9,785 nt of DNA from Candidatus Roizmanbacteria bacterium (GCA_016203755.1 JACQMD010000103.1:1-9785); one strand, 5' to 3'. Numbered from the stretch's first letter, positions 1 through 5,087 are shown. Notes: generated by a model from the sequence alone, not told the origin. Numbers and translations: made by a program.

Positions 1-773
1 CTTTAAAAGAAAATAAATCTGTCTCAAGGTTTCTGGGTGGAACACGGGAAAAAATAGGTGTGGGTGAAAGTATCGGCATAAAAGATTCCGTAGAAGAAAC
101 TCTTGCGGAAGTTGAGCTGCGACTGAGCCAAGGATTTCAACGCATGAAAATCAAAATAAAACCGGATTGGGATATTCAACTTGTTGAAGCAATACGAGAA
201 AAATTTGGTGATATAAAACTGATGGTAGACGCAAATTCTGCCTACACGCTGGATAACATCAGATTGTTTAAGAAACTTGATCAGTATAACCTTACCATGA
301 TAGAACAACCGCTTGCTGATGACGATATCGTTGATCATTCAATCTTACAGAGGAAAATCAAAACATCTATTTGTTTAGATGAAAGCATACTTTCTGTCGA
401 GGACGCCCGTCGCGCAATCTACTTGAAATCTTGCAAAATAATCAATATAAAACCAGGTCGCGTCGGAGGACTCTATCAGAGCAAACAAATTCATGATATT
501 ATGGCAAAAAACAACTTTGCTGTCTGGTGTGGTGGCATGCTGGAAACGGGGATTGGACGTGCCTATAATATAGCGGTTTCGTCTCTGCCAAATTTCAAAT
601 ATCCGGCAGATATGTCACCGGTAAACTTTTTCTATAAAGATGATCTGGTTAAAGATAGTTTCAAAGTGGATAAAAAGGGATTCATAATCGTGCCAACAAA
701 ACCAGGACTTGGATATGAGATAGATGAAAAGAAGATTGAAAAATACACGGTTGACAAAGTTATTATTTCATGA
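1..773 (+). CDS. N-succinylamino acid racemase / o-succinylbenzoate synthase family enzyme (5' partial)
   Basis: The frame is open from the window edge, so the N-terminal capping domain is missing and the internal GTG at 60 is not the start. What remains is the enolase-superfamily barrel. Counting the codon at 60 as residue 1, I see the KxK catalytic motif (KIK, residues 30-32), metal ligands D57 (VDANSAY), E82 (IEQPL) and D107 (LDES), and the second catalytic lysine K131 (NIKPGRVGG). The GGMLETGIGRA motif is typical of the NSAR/OSBS (MenC) branch. Family members racemise N-acylamino acids or make o-succinylbenzoate for menaquinone. No menaquinone gene is visible and an M20 hydrolase follows, so I favour the racemase role. 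That choice is an inference; the family assignment is firm. The stop is TGA at 771-773. Confidence 0.9.
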   Translation, partial: LKENKSVSRFLGGTREKIGVGESIGIKDSVEETLAEVELRLSQGFQRMKIKIKPDWDIQLVEAIREKFGDIKLMVDANSAYTLDNIRLFKKLDQYNLTMIEQPLADDDIVDHSILQRKIKTSICLDESILSVEDARRAIYLKSCKIINIKPGRVGGLYQSKQIHDIMAKNNFAVWCGGMLETGIGRAYNIAVSSLPNFKYPADMSPVNFFYKDDLVKDSFKVDKKGFIIVPTKPGLGYEIDEKKIEKYTVDKVIIS

Positions 774-831
774 CTGTATGAGAAGAAATAAGCAACATTA
801 TCTGCACACGCTACGTTTCATGAATGAGTAA

Positions 832-840
832 TGGTATGCT
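832..840 (+). promoter_or_regulatory. possible extended -10 element before the M20 gene
   Basis: TGGTATGCT resembles an extended -10 (TGnTATAAT) and ends 9 nt before the ATG at 850, which would give a leaderless or nearly leaderless mRNA. I see no good -35 about 17 bp upstream. The spacer 774-849 shows no SD and nothing else recognisable. Confidence 0.3.
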
Positions 841-849
841 ATTGGCTAT

Positions 850-1932
850 ATGAATACTAACATTATTCAATTAACCCAAACATTGATTTCGGTACCATCT
901 GTACCAACAAATACCCTCGCCCTCAATACAGTTCTTCGGAAATCAGTAGAATTACTGAAAAACTATTCTATCCAGAATTACAGCCAAAAAAACATTCCGA
1001 GTGTAATTGTTTCAAATTTGAAACTTGCTAAAAAATACAGAGTGATTCTCAATGCACATTTAGATATTGTTTCAGGCAAATCTGATCAGTTTAAATCAAA
1101 AGTAATCGGTAACAAACTCATTGGCCGCGGAGTATATGACATGAAAGGCGCAGCCGCTGTCATGATCCAGGTATTTAATGATCTTGCTCATCAAGTCTCA
1201 TATCCGCTTGGATTGCAGCTGGTAACTGATGAAGAAACGGGAGGATTTCACGGGACGAAACATCAGGTAGAGAAGGGAATACGGGCAGATTTTGTCATTT
1301 CCGGAGAGCCGACTGATTTCAACATTAAATACCAAGCGAAAGGAATTATCTGGGCAAAAATTCACTTTAAAGGGAAATCAGCCCACGGTGCCTACCCGTG
1401 GAAAGGGGATAACGCAATTGCCCAGGCAAACGAATTTATGACGAAACTCTACAAACTATATCCGATTCCCGACACAGAGGTTTGGGAAACTACGGTAAAT
1501 ATCGCACGTATTGAAACAGAGAACGAAACAATGAATAAAATACCTAATACTTGCATCGTATCTCTCGATATTCGTTATGTTCCGGAAGATGCGGCCTCAG
1601 TTATGAAGCATTTGGAGAAAATAATTCCGAAGAGCGCGACAATTGAACTCATTGAAAACGAGCCGCCGCATATGACCGATAAATCACATCCCTTTATTCA
1701 GAAACTGCAAAGAGAAGTGATGAGCGTAACCCGAAAACAACCGCAATTAACCAGAGCCATGGGAGCATCTGACTTGCGTCATTTTTCTGCAGTTGGTGTA
1801 CCGGGTGTAGAGTTTGGGCCGGTTGGCGCTGGTCATCATACCGACGATGAATGGGTAAGCATAAAAAGTCTGGGAGAGTATTATCAAATACTCAAACGCT
1901 TTATTCTTGCAATTGACAATACGTTATCCTAA
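850..1932 (+). CDS. M20 family metallohydrolase (ArgE/DapE/aminoacylase type)
   Basis: A 360-residue cytoplasmic di-zinc amidohydrolase; no signal peptide is visible. The M20 signature is complete: H70 and D72 (NAHLD), bridging D97 (GRGVYDMKG), catalytic base E128 with ligand E129 (DEETGG), E153 (SGEP), and a C-terminal histidine at 329/330 (GAGHHTDDEW). The dimerisation-lid region includes H179 (KSAHGAYPW). Family members remove N-acyl groups (acetyl, succinyl) from amino acids or cleave dipeptides. It follows the N-succinylamino acid racemase homologue by 76 bp in the same orientation, which suggests de-acylation of the racemised N-acyl-amino acid. The exact substrate cannot be read from sequence; DapE-like or carboxypeptidase activity is possible. 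There is no SD at the ATG. A promoter for the next cassette overlaps its 3' end. Confidence 0.9.
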   Translation: MNTNIIQLTQTLISVPSVPTNTLALNTVLRKSVELLKNYSIQNYSQKNIPSVIVSNLKLAKKYRVILNAHLDIVSGKSDQFKSKVIGNKLIGRGVYDMKGAAAVMIQVFNDLAHQVSYPLGLQLVTDEETGGFHGTKHQVEKGIRADFVISGEPTDFNIKYQAKGIIWAKIHFKGKSAHGAYPWKGDNAIAQANEFMTKLYKLYPIPDTEVWETTVNIARIETENETMNKIPNTCIVSLDIRYVPEDAASVMKHLEKIIPKSATIELIENEPPHMTDKSHPFIQKLQREVMSVTRKQPQLTRAMGASDLRHFSAVGVPGVEFGPVGAGHHTDDEWVSIKSLGEYYQILKRFILAIDNTLS

Positions 1933-1941
1933 CTATACAAT
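1913..1941 (+). promoter_or_regulatory. promoter of small-ORF cassette 1
   Basis: A perfect -35 TTGACA (1913-1918), a 17-bp spacer and the -10 TACAAT (1936-1941, 5 of 6 consensus). The -35 lies inside the last codons of the M20 gene. Transcription would start near 1948, giving a leader of about 145 nt before the ATG at 2093. Confidence 0.6.
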
Positions 1942-1960
1942 TGAAGAAATGTTAATAAAT

Positions 1961-2048
1961 GTTCTTTGCAATTTCTATTTCTTTACCTCTCCATCATCGG
2001 GAGGCAGGTTTAGTGCATAAATAACCAAAAGAACTAGAAGAAAACCAG
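1961..2048 (+). promoter_or_regulatory. structured 5' leader of cassette 1 (unrecognised RNA element)
   Basis: Visible pairings: a closing stem 1961-1968 with 2026-2034 (GTTCTTTG / CAAAAGAAC, one bulged A); hairpin P2, CCTCTC (1986-1991) with GGGAGG (1999-2004, one G-U pair); and a second hairpin GGTT (2007-2010) with AACC (2023-2026), which competes for C2026. P2's 3' arm GGGAGG is an exact complement of the terminator 5' arm CCTCCC (2049-2054), so P2 and terminator can be mutually exclusive with an antiterminator. The layout resembles leaders 2 and 3 in this window. I do not recognise a known riboswitch class. Confidence 0.55.
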
Positions 2049-2071
2049 CCTCCCAAACGGGAGGTTTTTTT
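2049..2071 (+). terminator. intrinsic terminator/attenuator of cassette 1
   Basis: CCTCCC, loop AAAC, GGGAGG, then seven T (2065-2071). It lies before the ORF, only 6 nt ahead of the SD, so it would act as an attenuator of the small gene or as the 3' end of a short leader RNA. Confidence 0.7.
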
Positions 2072-2077
2072 GCGGAG

Positions 2078-2087
2078 AAGGAGGTGA
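2078..2087 (+). promoter_or_regulatory. extended Shine-Dalgarno of small ORF 1
   Basis: AAGGAGGTGA is a 10-base perfect match to the usual anti-SD at the 16S rRNA 3' end, ending 5 nt before the ATG at 2093. Most housekeeping genes in the window have no SD. This site fixes the start at 2093 rather than the in-frame GTG at 2084, which lies within the SD. Confidence 0.75.
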
Positions 2088-2092
2088 GTTAT

Positions 2093-2296
2093 ATGGCAAA
2101 ACCAGAAAATGGAACACCGATTGATATAACAAATACTGAAGCAGGAACACTGATAAATGGAGGACTTTCTCCAGATGCATGCGTAGCTGCTGAATGGGGA
2201 GCAGATCATAGTTGGGAAAGAACTCAACAACCAGCAGGTCCATCAATACCCTGCACTATAGAACAGGGAACGCTAGATGGCGAAGGATCCTTGTAA
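2093..2296 (+). CDS. small protein of cassette 1, unknown function (67 aa)
   Basis: I do not recognise this protein. It begins MAKPEN, is acidic overall, is rich in Gly, Thr, Ala and Pro, has two cysteines (ACVAAEW and IPCTIEQ) and shows no transmembrane segment or signal peptide. The case for a real gene is the promoter, structured leader, terminator and perfect extended SD upstream, an arrangement repeated before two other small ORFs in the window. The first six residues resemble those of the other two (MAAPEI, MPKQEI), while the rest does not align by eye. A peptide precursor, a small regulator or a secreted/structural peptide are all possible. The stop codon overlaps the putative tyrA -35 element. 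Confidence 0.65.
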   Translation: MAKPENGTPIDITNTEAGTLINGGLSPDACVAAEWGADHSWERTQQPAGPSIPCTIEQGTLDGEGSL

Positions 2297-2319
2297 TACG
2301 ATACACTCTCTGATAGACT
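2291..2319 (+). promoter_or_regulatory. putative tyrA promoter
   Basis: TTGTAA (2291-2296), 17 bp, TAGACT (2314-2319) preceded by TG at 2311-2312 (extended -10). Transcription would begin at about 2326-2328, at the preferred tyrA ATG, so the message would be leaderless. Confidence 0.45.
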
Positions 2320-2327
2320 TAGCCCGT

Positions 2328-3200
2328 ATGCAACGGGTGACAATAATTGGACTTGGACTCATGGGCGGGTCGATAGGGTTGTGGCTCAAGAAAAAACGGC
2401 CGTCGATACCAATTGTTGGATATAGTAGAAAAAAAGATACCAGAGACGATGCTGTTGGGCTAAAGGCAATTGATAATGCAGCAAATTCTATCGAAGAAGC
2501 AGTGCGATATGCCGATCTTATTATTATCGCAACGCCAATTGATCAGATAGTTCAAACGGTAAAGAAGATTATACCGTTTACACAGCCTGATTCGGTTATA
2601 ACGGACATAGGGAGTGTAAAGGGTTCCATTGTTGATGCGCTCAGGGATATTCCCAACTTTATCGGCGGACATCCGATGACCGGGAAGGAGACAAGAGGAT
2701 TGCCCAATGCATCTGCTGATATTTTTGAACATTGTACGTGGGTGCTGACACCCACGCCAAAAACTCTTGGGAATAAACTAAAAACATTGCAATCGTTTCT
2801 GAAACAGCTAGACGTCAATACGGTCATTATGAACGCCTCTTTGCACGATGCAGTAGTTGCTGAGATTTCGCATGTCCCGGCTCTTATTGCAACTATTCTT
2901 ATGCAAAGTGCCACAGATGCAGGAAATTGGGAACGCGCTGAAAAACTTGCAGCAATGGGCTTTCGTGATACGACGCGCCTGGCAGGAAGCGATCCGGAGC
3001 TAACCACTGCATTTTGTATGCATAACAGGAAAAATGTGCTTGGGTCGTTAGAACGATTTGATAAGCAGCTTAAGATACTTAAGAAACTTATAGAAGAAGG
3101 GGATACCCAGAAACTCAAATCATACTTTTCAAACATTCAGAAACAGAGAACTGCATGGTTTGCCAAAAGTCGTTTTGGGAAAACCCGTCTTGACAAGTAA
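2328..3200 (+). CDS. tyrA: prephenate dehydrogenase
   Basis: A 290-residue TyrA that oxidises prephenate to 4-hydroxyphenylpyruvate with NAD(P)+ in tyrosine synthesis. The N-terminal Rossmann fold starts at once, with GLGLMG at residues 8-13, followed by the DIGSVKG segment, the substrate-site histidine in GGHPMTGKE (H105), and the helical domain with HD (173-174), ISHVPAL (H182) and GFRDTTRLAGSDPE. No chorismate mutase or ACT domain is attached. I chose the ATG at 2328 because it sits at the Rossmann strand and 8 nt after a -10-like element. An in-frame ATG at 2277 would add 17 residues, overlap small ORF 1, and has only a weak GGGAA upstream. A prephenate dehydratase homologue lies about 600 bp further on, on the other strand. 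Confidence 0.93.
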   Translation: MQRVTIIGLGLMGGSIGLWLKKKRPSIPIVGYSRKKDTRDDAVGLKAIDNAANSIEEAVRYADLIIIATPIDQIVQTVKKIIPFTQPDSVITDIGSVKGSIVDALRDIPNFIGGHPMTGKETRGLPNASADIFEHCTWVLTPTPKTLGNKLKTLQSFLKQLDVNTVIMNASLHDAVVAEISHVPALIATILMQSATDAGNWERAEKLAAMGFRDTTRLAGSDPELTTAFCMHNRKNVLGSLERFDKQLKILKKLIEEGDTQKLKSYFSNIQKQRTAWFAKSRFGKTRLDK

Positions 3201-3218
3201 TACCATATAGTATAAAGT
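3190..3218 (+). promoter_or_regulatory. promoter of small-ORF cassette 2
   Basis: A perfect -35 TTGACA (3190-3195) lies in the last tyrA codons. The -10 is less clear: TAAAGT (3213-3218) at 17 bp or TATAAA (3211-3216) at 15 bp, within a TATA-rich stretch. The start near 3224 would leave a leader of about 190 nt. Confidence 0.5.
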
Positions 3219-3271
3219 AAGAACAAACATCAACTTGTATCATTATATGAACATTCTTAAAAACGCCTATT

Positions 3272-3371
3272 GGTTTTTCTTTTTTTACTTTACCTCCCAA
3301 CATGTGGAGGCGGTTCATTCGTATGCAAAAGCATAGGTAAAAAAGAAAACCAAAAAGTTTGTACGAACAAC
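3272..3371 (+). promoter_or_regulatory. structured 5' leader of cassette 2 (unrecognised RNA element)
   Basis: A long pyrimidine/purine closing stem pairs 3272-3288 with 3337-3351 (15 bp with two bulged T). It encloses hairpin P2, CCTCC (3293-3297) with GGAGG (3306-3310), and hairpin P3, TATGC (3322-3326), loop AAAA, GCATA (3331-3335). This is a three-way-junction shape. The stretch TTTACCTC...GGAGGC.GGTT also occurs in leader 1. P2's 3' arm GGAGG can pair instead with CCTCC of the terminator (3373-3377). Confidence 0.6.
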
Positions 3372-3394
3372 CCCTCCAACCGGAGGGTTTTTTT
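3372..3394 (+). terminator. intrinsic terminator/attenuator of cassette 2
   Basis: CCCTCC, loop AACC, GGAGGG, then seven T (3388-3394). It lies between the structured leader and the SD of small ORF 2, as in the other two cassettes. Confidence 0.7.
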
Positions 3395-3397
3395 ATG

Positions 3398-3408
3398 AAA
3401 GGGGGTGA
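3398..3408 (+). promoter_or_regulatory. extended Shine-Dalgarno of small ORF 2
   Basis: AAAGGGGGTGA matches the anti-SD over 11 bases with one G-U wobble and ends 5 nt before the ATG at 3414. It decides for this ATG over the in-frame GTG at 3405, which lies inside the SD. Confidence 0.7.
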
Positions 3409-3413
3409 AAAAT

Positions 3414-3665
3414 ATGGCAGCACCAGAAATAATGCTTTGGGATCGCGGATTGAGAATGCCGAAACATGACCCGGGTACGGTTACAGAGGCTCTCATCAAA
3501 ACAGCGCCCGAATTATCAGAAGCAGAACGCATGTTGCAATTAGTAGCATTGTTAAGCGAGGCTGGGGATATAAATGGAACACTACAAGCACTTACTGAGG
3601 CAAAAATAGTTAAACCTAATGGTTCACAGAATGGAACCGTACACACAAATGGAGTAGGTAAATAA
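3414..3665 (+). CDS. small protein of cassette 2, unknown function (83 aa)
   Basis: Not a family I recognise. After the MAAPEI start, residues from about 24 to 68 look like consecutive amphipathic helices (for example EAERMLQLVALLSEAG, then GTLQALTEAKIV), followed by a polar Asn/Gly-rich tail (NGSQNGTVHTNGVGK). It has no cysteine, signal peptide or membrane segment. The gene has its own promoter-like sequence, a structured leader with terminator, and an extended SD, as for small ORFs 1 and 3. The tail could be a flexible linker or secretion/export region, but that is speculation. Confidence 0.65.
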   Translation: MAAPEIMLWDRGLRMPKHDPGTVTEALIKTAPELSEAERMLQLVALLSEAGDINGTLQALTEAKIVKPNGSQNGTVHTNGVGK

Positions 3666-3709
3666 TGACTCGCTCCTTAACTATACTATTGCATAAAATA
3701 TATTACTAG

Positions 3710-3743
3710 GACTGTCCTCGCTGCCTGCCTCTCGAGGACAGTC
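3710..3743. terminator. hairpin between convergent small ORF 2 and prephenate dehydratase
   Basis: GACTGTCCTCG (3710-3720) pairs perfectly with CGAGGACAGTC (3733-3743) around a 12-nt loop. A strong 11-bp stem in a convergent intergenic space fits a terminator, although the downstream T-run is poor on either strand. Confidence 0.5.
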
Positions 3744-3765
3744 TTACTATTCTAGTTGCAGATTG

Positions 3766-3797
3766 AAACTTGACGCCTGACACGTGATACTTGACAC
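3766..3797. repeat. short-word intergenic repeat (ACTTGAC type)
   Basis: ACTTGAC occurs at 3768-3774 and 3789-3795, separated by variants of the same words (CCTGACACGTGATAC). It abuts the stop codon of the minus-strand gene. The words resemble those in the infC-rpmI spacer (CGTG..ACTTG). Confidence 0.45.
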
Positions 3798-4381
3798 TAT
3801 TTCTTCACCCATAAGAAACTCGTGTAGTTTTCGGCAAGGTCCTGGAGATTATCTTCGACAATTTTTAAATCGTAGATATCTGCCAGGACTTTGCTGCCCA
3901 TTACTGCTATATTCTTGGATAATTTCTTCTTTGAAAGATATTCTGCTACCACTGCGTGATCGATAAGATCTCCTTCACCGCTTGTGAGTTTCAAATTGGG
4001 ATATTTATGTGCCAGATTCATCCGGCACTGTGCAAGCACCTGCGGATGCGTCATAATGGTGTCGATTTCCTCAAATCGCACGTCTGGCCGGATCATGACC
4101 GCGTGAGCAATTTTTATGGCAAACTCATGAAGCACGGTAAATCGGTGCTTTCCCATGGCCTGAATTGATTCCCAGACAATGCCACCCGTTGAATTGTGGA
4201 TGGCAAACTGCCCGCGGTCGATAGTACCTTTTTCAAGCTCAGACAGGACCCGCTCGGTAGTAAACAAATACTTAATCGCAGCGTTGGTAATAGCACTCTT
4301 TGCTAAGTAATACCGTACTGCTTCTTCGTTGAAACTCCCGCGGCCTCCCTGAATACCGATAACCAGTCTTGCTTTCTTCAT
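3797..4381 (-). CDS. prephenate dehydratase-like protein, single domain, divergent active site
   Basis: A 194-residue protein matching the PheA dehydratase domain (prephenate to phenylpyruvate, phenylalanine synthesis): QGGRGSFNEEA at the N-terminus, HNSTGG (62-67), THPQVLAQCR (111-120), VAEYLS, and DNLQD...NYTSF (177-189) at the end. There is no C-terminal ACT domain, so allosteric control by phenylalanine is not expected. Two usually conserved spots differ: ENST is HNST, and the TRF motif is TSF, losing the arginine while keeping the threonine. The TA-rich middle segment is replaced by LTSGEGDLIDHA. It may be a working but diverged dehydratase or a relative with another substrate. Convergent with small ORF 2; divergent from the DUF5678-like gene. 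Confidence 0.75.
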   Translation of the reverse strand: MKKARLVIGIQGGRGSFNEEAVRYYLAKSAITNAAIKYLFTTERVLSELEKGTIDRGQFAIHNSTGGIVWESIQAMGKHRFTVLHEFAIKIAHAVMIRPDVRFEEIDTIMTHPQVLAQCRMNLAHKYPNLKLTSGEGDLIDHAVVAEYLSKKKLSKNIAVMGSKVLADIYDLKIVEDNLQDLAENYTSFLWVKK

Positions 4382-4387
4382 GAACGT

Positions 4388-4416
4388 ATTGTATCAAACG
4401 CGATTGACTTTACCAA
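4388..4416 (-). promoter_or_regulatory. promoter of the prephenate dehydratase-like gene
   Basis: On the minus strand: TTGGTA (complement of 4411-4416), 17 bp, TACAAT (complement of 4388-4393) with an upstream TG (TGATACAAT, extended -10). The -10 ends 6 nt before the ATG at 4381, implying a leaderless or nearly leaderless mRNA. Confidence 0.5.
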
Positions 4417-4432
4417 GACATTGCTATATAAG
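4404..4432 (+). promoter_or_regulatory. promoter of the DUF5678-like / protease pair
   Basis: TTGACT (4404-4409), 17 bp, TATAAG (4427-4432), ending 9 nt before the ATG at 4442. It physically overlaps the divergent promoter on the minus strand (4388-4416), so the two should exclude each other. Confidence 0.5.
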
Positions 4433-4441
4433 TAACACTAT

Positions 4442-4657
4442 ATGACCATAACATTTCCCTATCTTTCCATAAAAAAACTCCAAAAATATGCAGGAAAATG
4501 GGTAGCACTCGATCAGAAAACCCAACGGGTTGTTGCACATGGAAAAACCCTTCAAGATATCGCGCCATATGTGAGCGGGAAAAAAGGTGAAGAGAAAAAA
4601 ATTACTGCGTATGCATTTAAGGTACCCCGCAAAGACGAAGGGCCCTATGTTTTGTGA
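4442..4657 (+). CDS. DUF5678-like small protein
   Basis: A 71-residue protein with the pattern KYAGKWVALDQKTQRVVAHG followed by KTLQDIAPYV. This is the layout I associate with DUF5678, a small uncharacterised domain seen in CPR bacteria and archaea. Its stop codon overlaps the GTG start of the aspartic protease (GTGA at 4654-4657), so the two are almost certainly translationally coupled. The function is unknown; being a partner, substrate or inhibitor of the protease is an inference from coupling alone. No signal peptide is visible. Confidence 0.75.
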   Translation: MTITFPYLSIKKLQKYAGKWVALDQKTQRVVAHGKTLQDIAPYVSGKKGEEKKITAYAFKVPRKDEGPYVL

Positions 4658-5052
4658 ATACGCTGAAATTCCCCTATGAAAAATCTGATGATGGGGAGTT
4701 GCTACCCCAGCTGAGACTAACGGTCTACGCAAATAAACTGTTTGTAGAATCTTCTGCAATACTTGATTCCGGAGCGAGTATTTCATTATTGAGAAAAGAT
4801 ATTGCAGATACACTGAAAATCAAAATACAGACAGGCAGACCAATTGATCTTGATGGGGTAGGAGGGAGAGTGAAAGGATATATCCACCGGTTACCGATTG
4901 CCATTGGCGGAAAATCACTTATTATTCCCATCGTATTTTCCTACAAATTTTTTGCAAGCGTAAATCTGTTGGGAAGAGCTGGATTTTTTGAACAATTCAC
5001 TGTGTGCTTCCATGAAAAAGAAAAAATAACCACACTTTCTGAAACGGTTTGA
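4654..5052 (+). CDS. retropepsin-like aspartic protease
   Basis: A 132-residue single-domain protein starting with GTG in the 4-nt overlap with the upstream gene. The catalytic motif is AILDSGAS (D38-S-G-A), followed by a flap-like VGGRVKGYIHRLPIAIGG region and the late NLLGRAGFFEQFTVCF motif, where bacterial retropepsin-like proteins usually have LGR.GFF..F.V.F. One DSGA motif per chain means a homodimer is needed for activity, as in retroviral proteases. No signal peptide or membrane anchor is visible, so a cytoplasmic location is likely. No reverse transcriptase or integrase is nearby, so there is no sign of a retroelement. The substrate is unknown. Confidence 0.82.
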   Translation: MNTLKFPYEKSDDGELLPQLRLTVYANKLFVESSAILDSGASISLLRKDIADTLKIKIQTGRPIDLDGVGGRVKGYIHRLPIAIGGKSLIIPIVFSYKFFASVNLLGRAGFFEQFTVCFHEKEKITTLSETV

Positions 5053-5077
5053 TCTTCTCACGAAAATTTGATACGAT
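5049..5077 (+). promoter_or_regulatory. tRNA-Val promoter
   Basis: TTGATC (5049-5054), 17 bp, TACGAT (5072-5077) with an upstream TG (extended -10), ending 10 nt before the mature tRNA 5' end. The -35 overlaps the stop codon of the protease gene. Confidence 0.55.
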
Positions 5078-5087
5078 ACGTTTCGTT

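Noticed and set aside
60..62. GTG at 60 as the start of the racemase gene
   Set aside because: The frame continues upstream to the window edge with family-like sequence (SRFLGGTREKIGVGESIG), so the gene is truncated, not short.
1948..2092. T-box or amino acid leader-peptide attenuator
   Set aside because: None of the three leaders has the T-box consensus (AGGGTGGNACCGCG), and no short ORF with runs of one amino acid codon is present.
2277..2327. Longer tyrA N-terminus starting at the ATG at 2277
   Set aside because: It adds 17 non-family residues before the Rossmann strand and overlaps small ORF 1. A promoter match places the transcript start near 2328. The possibility stays open because of a weak GGGAA upstream.
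2552..3136. 194-codon open frame on the minus strand opposite tyrA
   Set aside because: It is fully antisense to a gene with clear family motifs, has no family features of its own, and reads as a Ser/Cys-rich shadow translation.
4654..5052. Retrotransposon or retroviral remnant
   Set aside because: The protease stands alone with a small coupled gene; no reverse transcriptase, integrase or terminal repeats are visible. Retropepsin-like proteases occur as ordinary bacterial genes.
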